The notes: generated by a model from the sequence alone, not told the origin. DNA of 64,000 nt from Homarus americanus (GCF_018991925.1 NW_024722158.1:5360778-5424777); one strand, 5' to 3'; positions 36,014 to 48,115 are shown, numbered from the stretch's first letter. Numbers and translations are program-made.

Positions 36014-37625
36014 CTGCCAAAAAACATGAAAAAATAAACATCCCAACCTTATTTTATCATTTTATATATCTTTTTGCCCAATAGGTCTGTCAACTGGATG
36101 CAATTCCCTAAAATAATTATCAGTAAGGATGTAATGTACTCATTTCTCTGACCAGTGTAAGTCATTTATAACACAAATCGACCAATCTAACCTAAATTAG
36201 CTAACTCAACTAAAAAACTATCTTGACAATAGCATTAGGCCAGGTCATGTCTAGTAATGTTAAAAATTATTTATACTCCGAACATGTTATTGTTATATAG
36301 TGTTCTTATCAATATGAGCTTAGATTAGGTCAGATTAAGATAGTGATATAAAACAATTCTCCCCACTTCCCTTATCTCAACTCTGCCATCTTTTAACTTA
36401 ATTAACAGCAGTCCCTCCCTAATCAACTGAGAAAGGTCAGGTCGAGTCTTCCATCCTTACTTCACAACAGGAAACTCGTTTGAGAAATACAGCAATCACC
36501 TTCCTCATCTCACTCACAGTTTTCACCCTACTGAACACCAATGAAAGTTAACAGTCCATCGAGGATATTTTGAGATGTCTGGTTATAACCTCCACTCAAC
36601 CTACCTAACCTAACCCCACCCATAAAACAAAATCTAACATACCCCTACAAATTTAACTTAACCTTAACACTAGTATTTCTAAGAGCCCTTTAGCTATCAT
36701 GTCACGTGCAGCCAGAGTTCCTAACATCACACAGAGAGCCAAAACAAATATTCCTACATAACTTGTTGTCGATCGTACACATTTATTAAACCAAAATGGC
36801 CAACACAACTTCCCACGATGCAGCCGCCAGCTAACAACAGCGTGAGATAAGTAATCCTCATAAAATATAAGTACAGTACTGTACCACCTTCACTCTGACC
36901 TCATATTTCATGGATGTCATCGCCTCTACCTGTTAATAAGCTAAAATTTTACAACTGTCTTCACCAATCCACCACGAAGTTGTTTTGTGGATGTGGGTGT
37001 TAGGTCAGGTCAAGTCAGGTTAGGTCAGGTCAGGATAAGAAGTACTGTATTATTACTGAATTATAGTTAACAGATACAGTGTTCAATATGCAAAAAAAAA
37101 AAAAAAAAAAATTTACTTGTGATATGTTGTTTGTTTTACTTTGCGTTGATCTAAGGGAAATTATCGCTTAAATACATTAGCTTTTAGGTGAAATAAACTA
37201 TTGAGTGAGATATAATTTCTCAACCTTAGTGAGTTATTTTTTATCACTAAGATCTAACGTAATTCAATTTATTTTTCTTGCATGTGTCATCCTCAATATC
37301 AAACCCCATAGACTATTTGCCATTTCCTAAATATATTCGAAAAGCTATATTCTTTTCCCCAGTTCCAGTACCAATCCTATAACAACTACAACAATACAAT
37401 CAAGAAACAACTATTCTACTACGTACATAAAATAACAGTGATGATTCTTGTATAGTATTACCCAGATGAACAACGCAACAGCATACTATTCTTATCATAC
37501 AATTCGGACACAACACATGTTTCTGTAAATAAGAATTCTGATTATCGAGAAATACTGTGATAATTTACTCAACCTGCCCTAACATCAAATCCTATTCTAA
37601 CCTAACTTGTCCAAACAACCTCTCA
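36014..37625. other. 5' intron of the BTB gene, AT-rich
   Basis: No exon was recognised. Contains short TAACC and GGTCAGGT runs near 36600 and 37005, and an A19-type tract near 37091. Confidence 0.4.
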
Positions 37626-37631
37626 TATTCT

Positions 37632-38297
37632 GGGTAATATTGCTTTTAATTGTCCCACAAATTTTGACGTTTTTTAATATACCTATCATGTAGTTTAGAC
37701 AATTTTAAAACACCTTTTTTCTATGACATTTTTGTCGGTAATATATATTTTTCGAGTATTTTAACCGATAAAATTACCAACAATATTACCTGTTTAAAGT
37801 GGGCAGGGCTTTGAAGTTGAGGGAAAATGTTGGGTAAGATATTTAAAAAAAATATAATAAAAAAATAAACAAATAAAAATCACTAAAAAAACTTTTGAAA
37901 ACGTTACTTAACGTTTCCTAACCTTTAAAATCTTAAAACTATAAAAAGTTTACCTTATTTATGTTTTCAGTGTTTTGTAGGTGATGGTATTGTTTTCGGT
38001 GTTCAGATGAGGAGGGATCCATAAACTCAAATGATTCTTAACATTTTTACACGTTAGAAAATGTTAGGCAAGAAAGGTTATTTGGTGTTATTCTTAGTAT
38101 TTTACCCCACATTACTTCAAAGTCCTGCCCACTTTAAACAAGTAATATTGTTGGTAATTTTATCGGTTAAAATACTCGAAAAATATATATTTTCAACGGA
38201 AACGTCACAGAAAAAGTGCTTTAAAATTGTGTAAACTACATGATAGGTATATTAAAGAACGCCAAAAGCTGTGGGGCAATTAAAGGCAATAATACCC
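37632..38297. mobile_element. Foldback DNA element (666 bp) with 6-bp target duplication
   Basis: The ends are GGGTAATATTGC and GCAATAATACCC. The flanks are TATTCT at 37626-37631 and 38298-38303. The arms are about 200 bases each and roughly 85-90% similar by eye. They share strings such as AATATACCTATCATGTAGTT and ATTTTTCGAGTATTTTAACC. The central ~230 bases are AT rich and noncoding. It is different in sequence and target length from the elements at 10.6 and 12.5 kb. Confidence 0.85.
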
Positions 38298-38303
38298 TAT
38301 TCT

Positions 38304-39528
38304 AAAAAAAAAAAAAATCTGTCCTATCCTAATCCCCCCCCCCCCATCATAAAAAAGCTCCCTTCAATATTCCATAACTTTTAACACCAATGGATAACAA
38401 TTTAATTATTCACCAAGACATTCACACGAAAACAGGTCATACCTTTCACTCTAAATGAAAGAAAAACAACCATTCACTATAAATCACCACACATATACAC
38501 TAATATTCATCTCGTATAAAGAGTCAACTTACGTCAGCCACAAGTCATTGAAAACTTATTTCTCTTCACATATAAACCTAAATACTAAGACTTCCACCAT
38601 TATTTAACAATTATTACAATATTTAAGTTAGATATGATTGCATTATTTTCACTTAATTCTTAGAAAAATCTGAAGAAAGTCAATTGTAACTTTCACTGGA
38701 AGACGCGTGAAGTACAGTACAGTACAGTATATTTATAATATATAATTTATTTATCTAGTTAGTTATAATAAGTTAAGATAAACTGTTGTTTTATTTTAAG
38801 TTACTGTTAAGACACCACTGATTTAAGTTAATTATTATTATTTATCAAAATTCGGAAAAAAAGTTAAAGTTTTATGTTGACGTAACTTTCACTAATGAGA
38901 GGAATTCCCTTTGAATTATCATAAACCAGAATAACCACACTTGTTTCTGTAAGTCACTACTATAACATGAATGAAACATTAATATAGAATTAAATATATT
39001 AATTAATTATAACAAAAAGGGAGAGAAATAAAGTAATAACTATGGAATTCCCGGACGCGCTGCTGCCATAAAACTGTAAGAGTTCCTGAAACTTTCTTTG
39101 CCATACCTGGACCTAAAACACCATTACAAAAACAATAGGAGTTAATAATAGAGAAATACAAGATGGAGGGAAGTTATTCTAAGGGAGGAATGAAGCTGCC
39201 ATAGACGGGTCCGTCCCCTCCCATAGCCTTTGTTATGGCACCCTCTACCAAGCCTTCCTTCCCCCCACCACCACCACCATCTCACAAGTTCTCTATCTTA
39301 TTTCTCTCCTAGTTAAAATCTCTACCCGCTGCCCTCACCACCACCAACACCTCCTTACGTTGTTGTTTGGATTGTCGGGACGCCCATGGAGTGACACCTC
39401 AATAAGATCACTCAAAAGTTTCACAGGAAAATGTTATTACGGTGTCGGAGATGAATCGCGACCACTCTGCCTCTGGGCGGCTGTTGATCCCGAGTGCCTG
39501 AGAGACTGTCCGGCAGGGATACGTTCCA
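38304..39528. other. Noncoding; possible BTB promoter region in its right part
   Basis: No coding frame was recognised. From about 39050 composition becomes more GC rich, which would suit a promoter or noncoding first exon, but no TATA box or exon could be fixed. Confidence 0.3.
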
Positions 39529-39963
39529 CCAATCACAGCCCTCCTCGCCTTTCAACCAATCACAATGCACCTCTCGGCCACTCACAACACACCTTCCCAC
39601 AACATATCCCTTAACCAATGAAAACCTCTCATATAACTCCTGACAGATACCTCCACCAATGAAAACTCTTCTTGAGATAACACACCCCCCCCCTTTAGCC
39701 AGTTATATTCCCGTTTTGTGATAACATATCTCCTCCACCAATCATAATTTAGTTTTAAGATAATCTACACGTTTGATTTAAGCCAATGGTAACGCTAATT
39801 AGGATAAACATACCAGTAAGCCAATGGTAACCCAGTTTGAGAGGATAGGGAAGTTAGGGGTAGAAGGGGATAACCTCCACCAATCACCAACAGCGCCAAC
39901 TTGAGACGACAGACCTCTCAACCAAACAGAACCCCGCTTAAGATAACGAGCCCCTCGACCAAT
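39529..39963. promoter_or_regulatory. Tandem CCAAT-GATAA module array
   Basis: CCAAT boxes start at 39529, 39556, 39615, 39656, 39738, 39783, 39821, 39880 and 39959, with near-matches at 39699 (CCAGT) and 39922 (CCAAA). GATAA follows at 39676, 39720, 39759, 39803 and 39942, i.e. 20-21 bases after the preceding CCAAT-type box; further copies are at 39844 (GATAG) and 39869. The average module is about 41 bp. No gene start could be tied to it. The nearest gene start is the BTB gene, transcribed leftwards. Function is inferred from spacing. Confidence 0.45.
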
Positions 39964-40204
39964 CAAAACCCAGCTTGAAAGGGGTGATAGGGGAGGAGGA
40001 GCGGGAGTATTGCGCAACACCACCTGAGAAATATTCACAAGAAACTCTGTAAATTCTCTTCTTCTCTCCACCTGTTTACACCTGTTTACATCTACAGGTA
40101 AATGATGGGTCGATTAGGTGAACATTAATTTACCTGAGAACCTTAGATATTGATTAATTAACTTGACCAATTTAGTGTAGGGTCCGCCCCCATTAGGCCA
40201 GAGT

Positions 40205-40271
40205 ACGTGTGTGTGTATGTATGCAAGTGTAAATGTATGTATGTGTATGTAGGTGTAAATGTAAGTATATA

Positions 40272-40306
<35 letters not shown>

Positions 40307-40363
40307 ACCTAGGTGTATACGTATAAATATATGCATGTAGTTGTCTATGCACGTGTGTGGATA

Positions 40364-40402
<39 letters not shown>

Positions 40403-40435
40403 GTCTGTCTGTCTGTCTGTCTATGTGTGTTAAAC
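40205..40435. repeat. (GT)n/(GTAT)n and (TCTG)n microsatellites
   Basis: GT/GTAT repeats at about 40205-40320, then an uninterrupted run of TCTG with few TCTA at 40364-40425. Confidence 0.95.
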
Positions 40436-40457
40436 TTTTCGAAATGGATTATTATTA

Positions 40458-41050
40458 TTATTTTCTCTCTCTCTCTCTCTCTCTCTCTGCCATTCCCCTC
40501 CTCCATAATTCTCTATTCCCTGCTTCTATCTCCCTTCCTCTCTCCTCCCCTTCCTGTCTTCCCCCCTCCTCCTCCCCTACCGTCCGTTCCTCCCCTCCAG
40601 CGCTCCCCCTCTCTCTCTCTCCTCCTCCTCCCTCCCTCCGACCCTCCCTCCTCTCCTCCCTTTCCTGTCTCCCCTTTATCCCCTCCTCCCCTCCCTTCCT
40701 GTCTCCCCTCCCTCCCCACTCCTCTCCTCCCTTCCTGTCTTCCCCTCCCCCCTTCCTCCCACCCTTCCCACCCTCGCGCCCTCTCCTCTCTCTTCCTCCC
40801 TCCCCCCTACCCTCCCTCCATCTACCCTTCCTCCCCCCCCCTCTGACTCTCCTAACATTCCACCCTCCCTCCCTCCTTTTCCTCCCTACCCTCCCTCTCT
40901 CTCCACCCCTTCCACCGCACCCTCTTCTCCACACCCTCTCGTCAAGCCTCACTCCCTCTCTCTCTTTCTCCCTCATCTTTCTCCTTTAGTTTCTCCCTTC
41001 CTCTCCTTTCCTCCTCTTTCTCTTCCTTCATCCTTCCAACACCATCACTG
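40458..41050. repeat. Polypyrimidine tract, about 590 bp
   Basis: The plus strand is almost entirely C and T, in CTCC, CCCT and TCTC blocks. Several long frames across it are artefacts of base composition. Confidence 0.95.
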
Positions 41051-41300
41051 CTTCTATCTATCTATCTACTCTGTCTACGCATTAATTCTGTCTGTCTATC
41101 TTCCTGTCTGTTTGTCTGTCTATCTGTCTGTCTGTCTATATATCTGTCTGTCTGTCGGTCTCTTTGTCTCTGTTTGTCTATCTGTCTATCAGTCTGTCTA
41201 CCTATTTGTCTGTTTGTTTGTCAATCTATCTGTCCTATCTGTCTGTCTCTCTGTCTGTCTGTCTGTTTCTCTTTCTGTGTGTATGTCTGTCGACCTTTAA
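41051..41300. repeat. (TCTG/TCTA)n microsatellite
   Basis: Degenerate tetranucleotide repeat, TCTG with TCTA and TTTG variants. Confidence 0.9.
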
Positions 41301-41356
41301 ACCATTCTCCTGCTAACACGTACACAAGTCAGCTGCGTTGGGGAGATTCTACGCTC

Positions 41357-42075
41357 CTAACCTAACACTAACCTAACACTAACCTAATACTAACCTAATA
41401 CTAACACTAACCTAATACTAACCTAACACTAACACTAACCTAACACTAACCTAACCTAATACTAACCTAACACTAACCTAACACTAACCTAATACTAACC
41501 TAACACTAACCTAACACTAACACTAACCTAACACTAACCTAACAACCACTAACCTAATACTTCAACCTAATACTCAACACCAACCTAATACCAACCCAAC
41601 ACCAACACCAACCCAACACCAACCCAACCAATACCAACCTAACACCAACTTAACACCAACCCAATACCAACCTAACACTAACCCAATACCAACCCAACAC
41701 CAACCCAACACCAACACCAACCCAACACCAACTCCAACACCAACCTAATACCAACCTAATACTCAACACCAACTCCAATACTAACCCAACACTAACACTC
41801 AACTCCAACACCAACCTGCTAACCTAATACCAACCTAACACTAACCTAACACTAACCTAATACTAACCGCAACACTCAACCTAACACCAACCTAATACTA
41901 ACCTAACACTAACCTAACACTAACCTAATACTAACCTAACACTAACCTAACACTAACCTAATACTAACCTAACACTAACCTAACACTAACCTAATACTAA
42001 CCTAACACTAACCTAACACTAACCTAATACTAACTTAACACTAACCTAACACTAACCTAACCTAACTAAACCTGA
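41357..42075. repeat. Degenerate CCTAA-CACTAA repeat (telomere-like, interstitial)
   Basis: About 720 bp of ACCTAACACTA and ACCTAATACTA units with CCAACACCAA variants in the middle. The CCTAA core is the arthropod telomere motif, but the alternation with ACACTA/ATACTA and the single-copy genes on both sides indicate an internal repeat. Confidence 0.9.
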
Positions 42076-42089
42076 CCCAAACCAACTTA

Positions 42090-42339
42090 ACAAATATAGT
42101 AGTGGTGGTAGTAGTAATAGTAGTAGTAGTAATAGTAGTAGTAATAGTAGTAGTAGTAGTAGTAACAGACACTCAAGTATCACAATGTCCAAATTTCAGC
42201 TTCCTGGCTCAGAGAGTTGCCTGAGATCTCGCCTGGACAAGCAAACAAACGGAGAAAGCACTGAGTAACCCCCCCCCCCACCTCCCCTTGGAACCTAGAT
42301 CCTTGGGGTACGCGCTTCGAGTAACACCTGGAGACGGAA

Positions 42340-42383
<44 letters not shown>

Positions 42384-43090
42384 GAAAGAAAGAAAGAAAG
42401 AATATTAATTCTTCCTCCTTCCTCCTTCAACCTCCTCCTCCTACACACCCTCCTCTCCCTTCCCTCACTCCCACATCCTCCTCCTTCTCCTCGCTTCCCT
42501 TCCCTCCATACCTCCTTCTCCCCTTACCCCCACCTCCCCCACTTCCTCTCCCTCACATCCTCACCCCCACCTTCTGTTCTTCCCCACTCCAACACCACCC
42601 TCCTCACGCCAAAACACCTCAGGTGAGCCAAGGTTAATTACCAGGTATTGTTTCAGTAATTGGCCCACCTATAATTACACCTGACTGCTGTCCACCTTAA
42701 TTATCCTTATTTAACCCATTTTACCTTTGGTCTCATTAAGTAACTACAACTATTACCCCAACTACAACTATTACCACAACTACCACTATTACCACAACTA
42801 CACACAACTATAACTATTACTACCACTATTACCACAACTACAACTATTACCACAACTACCACTATTACCACAACTATAACTAATGCCACAACTACCACTA
42901 TTACCAAAACTACAACTATTACCACAACTACCACTATTACTACAACTACCACTATTACCACAACTACCACTATTACCACAACTACCACTATTACCACAGT
43001 TCCACTACTGTATTACCATAGCTACTACAACAACTACTACTACTACTACTACTACAACTATTACTACTACTACTACAAAATTTAACACCA
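42090..43090. repeat. Cluster of simple repeats: (AGT)n, (GAAA)n, C/T-rich tract, (CAACTACCACTATTAC)n
   Basis: (GTAGTA)n at about 42105-42165, (GAAA)n at 42340-42402, C/T-rich 42405-42605, and a 15-18-bp ACTATTACCACAACTACC minisatellite at 42740-43080. No gene. Confidence 0.9.
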
Positions 43091-43665
43091 CAATTAATTA
43101 AACTCACTTAATTACCTTCTACTATAAAGGTGTTCACAGGTATGGAGTCCAGTCTAATTAACCTGCCACACAACTAGACTCCCGTAGCTAGCCAGATAGG
43201 TGTAACTAGACCTCAGTACTAGCACCGTTATAAGTAGGTTAGCGTACTAGCTTCCGTGAGCGGTTTGGTAATAGCGTGGGAAGGTGGGACAGTAGTGGTA
43301 AGTGACTCAGTAAGTAGCGGTAGCACAGTAAGCAGCAATGATAAGTAGCGTCTTATATGTGATGTAAGTCTTTCCTACTTCCTTCCTTTTCCTTCCTTTC
43401 CTCTCCTCCCCACCTTCTCCTTTCCTCCTCCTTCTCTCCTTTCCCTCCCATTTCTCTCTCCCCTACCTCCCTCCTTCTCCACTTTTACTCAACTGTAACA
43501 GGTAAAAGTGATTAGTCTACCTGTAATCTACTGCACCACATGTGTTGTTACATCTACAGGAGATAGATATGTATATATTTTTTGTTGTACTTTCTGCTGG
43601 TGTTTTGTAGTGAGTACAGCGATATTGTGATGGAAGTACTCGGTGTTATTTTTTGTGTATATGCC
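43091..43665. other. Mixed noncoding DNA between repeats
   Basis: No frame or motif recognised. A C/T-rich patch lies at 43375-43490. Confidence 0.4.
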
Positions 43666-43669
43666 TTTG

Positions 43670-43830
43670 ATTTTCTTTTAACACCTTTGAGTACGTGATT
43701 TAACACCTTTGAGTACGTGATTTAACACCTTTGAGTACGTGATTTAACACCTTGAGTACGAATTAACCCCTTGAGTACGATGATTTAACCCCTTGAATAC
43801 GATGTGTGTGTGTGTGTGTGTGTAAAATCA
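43670..43830. repeat. 22-bp minisatellite and (GT)n
   Basis: Three to five units of TTTAACACCTTTGAGTACGTGA with progressive decay to the right, followed by (GT)11 near 43804. Confidence 0.9.
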
Positions 43831-44109
43831 ATACAAATATATCCATTCACACTTCAATAATGACATCACAACTCAATAACGTCACAACTCGATGACGACA
43901 CAACTCAATAACGACACTTTTTGATGACGTCACAATATGTTTACAATTACCATATATGGGAATGAGGGCAAAATCACCCCATAGGGAAAAAACTCCAATA
44001 ACACAAGATTGAGGAATTCTGTCATTATTTTCCCAAGACGGTGTGAAAGTAGTGGCTATACCGTCATTATTTACATTATAACTGAGACGCTTGGTGGTCA
44101 GCGTAGCGT
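43831..44109. other. Short spacer with a decayed CGTCACAACTCAATAA repeat
   Basis: Several copies of CACAACTCAATAACG-like strings occur at 43845-43940. Nothing else. Confidence 0.5.
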
Positions 44110-44660
44110 ATAATGATGGTGGTGGTGGTGGTGGTGATCGTAGAGTATGTGGTGGTGGTGGTGGTGGTGATCGTAGAGTATGTGGTGGTAGTGGTGATCG
44201 TAGAGTATGTGGTGGTGGTGGTAGTGGTGATCGTAGAGTATGTGGTGGTGGTGGTAGTGGTGATCGTAGAGTATGTGGTGGTAGTGGTGATCGTAGAGTA
44301 TGTGGTGGTGGTGGTAGTGGTGATCGTAGAGTATGTGGTGGTGGTGGTAGTGATGGTGACTGTAGAATGTGTGTGGGTGTGTTGGTGTGCTGGTGTGTAG
44401 GGAGTGTGGTGTGTAGAGTCCGTAGAGTGCGTTGGTGGTGATACTGGTGTTAATAGTGATCATGGTGTGTGATGGTAGAGACAGTAATGGTGTCTGTATG
44501 GTAATGGTGGTGGTGGTGTATGGTGGCAATGGTGCTGTGAGGGGAGGAGTGAGGGAACGTGTGAGGGGAGGAGTGAGGGAACGTGTGAGAGGAGATGTGA
44601 GGGAAGGTGTGAGGGAAGGTGTGAGGGAAACTATAACCCTAGCCACTACCTCTGACCATT
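44110..44660. repeat. GTGGTGGTAGTGGTGATCGTAGAGTAT minisatellite and a 24-bp GAGGGGAGGAGTGAGG repeat
   Basis: Seven to eight units of 24-33 bp, each holding GATCGTAGAGTATGTGG, to about 44360. A purine-rich 24-bp unit (GAGGGAACGTGTGAG) follows at 44530-44630. Confidence 0.9.
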
Positions 44661-44716
44661 ACCTCTAACCTAACCTAACCTAACCTGACCTGACCTGACC
44701 TGACCTGACCTAACCC
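44661..44716. repeat. (CCTAA)n/(CCTGA)n run
   Basis: A short telomere-like run that changes midway from CTAAC to CTGAC units. Confidence 0.9.
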
Positions 44717-44769
44717 CGGGTCACTATGGTCGTGTGGTATCTGACACACCCCTCACTCCAACAAATTTT

Positions 44770-45700
44770 CCTGAGATTGTTATTATGGATCGTGAGGGGA
44801 AACGAAGGTCGGTGAGGGGAGGTGGTGATGATGAGGGGAAGTGGTGGTGAGGGGTGGTGATGAGGGGAAGTGGCGGTGATGAGGGGAAGTGGTGGTGAGG
44901 GGTGGTGGTGATGAGGGAAGTGGTGGTGAGGGGTGGTGGTGATGAGAAGTGGTGGTGATGAGGGAATGTGATGATGGGAAGTGGTGGGATGAGGAAGTGG
45001 TGATGAGGGAAAGTGGTGGTGATGAGAGGATGGGAGGTGATGAGGGAAGTGGTGGTGATGAGGGAAGTGGTGGTGATGAGGGAAGTGGTGATGAGGGAAG
45101 TGGTGGTGATGAGGGAAGTGGTGGTGATGAGGGGAAGTGGTGATGAGGAAGGTGATGAGGGGAAGGGTGATGAGGGAAGTGGTGATGAGGATGGTGATGA
45201 GGGGAAGGGTGGTGATGAGGGGAAGTGGTGGTGAGGGGTGGTGGTGATGAGGGGAAGTGGTGGTGATGAGGGAAGTGGTGGTGGAGGGGTAGGTGATGAG
45301 GGAAGTGGCGGTGATGAGGGAAGTGGTGGTGAGGGGTGGTGGAGATGGGGGAGATGAGGGAATGGTGGTGATGAGGGGAAGTGGTGAGGGGTGGGGTGAT
45401 GAGGGAAGTGGCGGATGAGGGGAAGTGGTGGTGATGAGGGAAGTGGTGGTGATGAGGGGGAGTGGTGGTGAGGTGGGTGATGAGGGAAGTGGTGGTGATG
45501 AGGTAGTGGTGGTGATGAGGGGTAGTGGTGGTGATGGGAGGGGTGGGTGGTGATGAGGGGAAGTGGTGGTGAGGGTGGTGGTGGTGATGAGGATGGCGGT
45601 GATGAGGGAAGTGGTGGTGATGAAGGAGATGAGATGGTGGTGTTGGTGATGGTGGAGGAGGGGAGATGAGATGATGGTGGTGGTGGGTAGTGGTGAGAGG
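44770..45700. repeat. Purine-rich GATGAGGGGAAGTGGTGGT minisatellite
   Basis: About 900 bp of irregular units combining GTGGTGGTGATGAGGG and AAGTGGTG. The plus strand carries almost no C. Long minus-strand Ser/Pro/His frames of up to 431 codons here and in the next tract are composition artefacts. Confidence 0.9.
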
Positions 45701-45983
45701 AGATGAGAGGACGTAAGTAGAAGCAGGATGAAATGAGGGGAAAAGAGAGGGAGAGAGATGGGGAGAGGGTAAGAACGTAGGAGGAAGCAGGGAGAAAGGT
45801 GAGAGAGAGAGAGGGGTGAGGGGAGAGAGAGGTAAGGGAGAGAGAGGGAGGGGAGAGAGTGAGGGGAGAGTGATCAATGGCACAGGTAGGGCGGCGCCTT
45901 CTCCCCTCTCTCAAGACGAACTGCTGGGAGATGGAGAGACAAAGATAGATAGATGGAGAGATAAAGGAGAGAGAGAGAGACAA

Positions 45984-46016
<33 letters not shown>

Positions 46017-46035
46017 CAAAGATAGATAGATGGAT

Positions 46036-46069
<34 letters not shown>

Positions 46070-47090
46070 AGTAAACACACCCACAAAGCAAGCAGATAAA
46101 TAGACGGCTAAATCAATAGATAAAATGAGACAGACAGACAGACAGACAAACAGACAGTAACAAAAAGACAGAAAAGAGATATAGAGAGACAAGTAAATAA
46201 ATAAAAGATGAACTAGACGGATAGAAAGACAAAGAGAAAAGGAGATAGATAAGAGGAGGAATGAATAGATAGATGCAGACGGAGAAAGGGGAAGGCATAG
46301 AACAGACTTAAGGGAGAAACTAAGGGTTGGGGGAGGGTTACTCTCTCTCCCCTTACTGGCATTAATTAAACTAATGGTGGTGAGGGAAGGAAGGGAGGAG
46401 GGGTAAGGGAGAGAGGGAGGGGAGGAAGGGGAGGTGAGGTAGCAAGGAGAGGTGGGAGGAGGAAGGGAAGGGGTGGGGAGGAGGTGAAGGAGGAAGCAGT
46501 GAGGGAGAGAGGGGGGAAGGGGAGATGGAGTGGAGGGAGAGGAAAAAAAGGAGGTCGGAAGGAGGGAGGCAGGGAGGGGATGGGGGAGGGGAGGGGAGGG
46601 GAGGTATGGTGGAGGGAGGTTGAAGGCAGGGAGAAGGGAGGGAGGAGGGAGAGTGATGGGGGTGATGGGAGGGAGGGAGGAAGGGGGTGTAGTGGAGGGA
46701 GAGAGAAGAAAAGAGGATGGAGGGAGGGGAGGGTTGATGGCAAGGAGGGAGGAGGAGGAGGAGATTTAGACTGGTGGGTAGGAGGGAGAGAGGGGAGAGG
46801 GAGGAGGAGATAGCTAAGGAGGGAGGAGGGGAGGAGTGAAGATAGGGTGAGTAGGTAGGTGGGGTGGAGGGAGGGAGGGAGGAGAGGAGGCATGCGGAGA
46901 TGTAGGAGAGAGAAAGGTGGGTGTAGAAGTAGGGGGTCCGGTTCTTCCCCTTAGTGTGTCGTAATATGAGGGGAGAGGGACGAGTGAGGGGAGGGGAGAG
47001 GGGACGCGTGAGGGGAGGGAAGAGAGAGGGGACGTGTGAGGGGAGAGGGGAGAAGCCTCCCGACACAAGTGGTGTACGAGGGAAGGGTAT
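45701..47090. repeat. Polypurine tracts with (GA)n and (AGAC/AGAT)n
   Basis: (GAGA)n at 45980-46070, AGACAGAC/AGATAGAT at 46080-46280, and GGAGGGAGG-rich sequence at 46375-47060. C and T are rare on the plus strand. Confidence 0.9.
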
Positions 47091-47137
47091 TGATCAGAGA
47101 GGGGAAGAGCTATATATGTGGGCCAGCTGAGGCACTT

Positions 47138-47138
47138 G

Positions 47139-47201
<63 letters not shown>

Positions 47202-47294
47202 CTGCAGCCTTTTAGTATATTACCTCAGAAGAAATAATAATAAATATATTAATAACAAATAAAAGAATAACAAAACAACAACAACAACAACAAC

Positions 47295-47366
<72 letters not shown>

Positions 47367-47370
47367 TAAC
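47138..47370. repeat. (GT)n and (AAT)n/(AAC)n microsatellites
   Basis: (GT)30-type run at 47138-47199. (AAC)n, then (AAT)n of about 25 units at 47272-47367. Confidence 0.95.
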
Positions 47371-48005
47371 ACATGCGTAATAAGCCATCTTAGACATGTC
47401 AGTAGAGAGAGAGAGAGAGAAGTCATTTCCGGAATTGCGTCAGTTGTCGTCCAATTTTAGTGGCCGCAACTGACCAATCAGGAGGAAGCACTGCAACCTA
47501 ACTACCGTATTATGGGAGAGCCACCTTAACAGTCCACCTCCAGCCTGTGCTCTAACCTAACCTAACCTAATTTAACCTAACCTAACCCAAAGAACACCTT
47601 ACCAGTTCCCCATTCCTCTCTTCCTCTTCCTTCTCTCCTTCTTCTCCCATCTCTCCTTCTTCCTTCTTCTACCCCTCTCCATCATCTTCCATCTTCCCAT
47701 CTTTTTCCTTCTCTCCCTCTCCCTCCTCCTCCTCCCTCCTGAACTTCGTAAAAAAAAAAAAAAAACCTTTGTAAATCTGGATTCATGCAGGAACCGTTTT
47801 TGTAAATGTCAACAATTGTCACGACACCCACCAGACTGCACACCACCACGTAAGGCTAGGCTAGGTTAGGTATGGTTAGGTTAGGTTAGTGTTTGGTTAG
47901 GTTAGCGTTAGATTAGGTTAGGTGAGCATTGAGGTGATTAAACGTAAGGTGAAATAAGCTAGGGGGTAGCTTAAGTGAGTTACCTAGATACGTTCACACA
48001 TCTCA
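47371..48005. repeat. Mixed spacer with CCTAA/TTAGG runs and a C/T-rich tract
   Basis: CCTAA runs at 47552-47590, a pyrimidine tract at 47600-47740, an A15 tract near 47751, and GGTTAGGTTAG runs at 47850-47925. No gene. Confidence 0.7.
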
Positions 48006-48007
48006 AG

Positions 48008-48115
48008 GTAACGATAAAAAATTACCTTGCGATTAATTAAAGGTAACGAGAAAAATTACCTTACGATTAATTAAAGGTAACGAGAAAAATTACCTTACGA
48101 TTAATTAAAAAACCT
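48008..48115. repeat. 34-bp tandem repeat, three copies
   Basis: Units of GGTAACGAGAAAAATTACCT plus TACGATTAATTAAA. Each contains a small inverted repeat, GGTAA ... TTACC. Confidence 0.85.

Noticed and set aside
40313..40989. 177- and 210-codon Ser/Pro/Leu frames on the plus strand
   Set aside because: Produced by the polypyrimidine tract.
41357..42075. Chromosome end marked by telomere repeats
   Set aside because: Single-copy genes lie on both sides, and the units are not pure TTAGG.
44724..46019. Open frames of up to 431 codons on the minus strand, rich in Ser, Pro and His
   Set aside because: They lie wholly within purine-rich simple repeats. Stop codons are rare there because of base composition, and no domain or splice structure is present.
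46366..47066. 175- and 231-codon Pro/Ser frames on the minus strand
   Set aside because: Same composition artefact in a GGAGGG tract.
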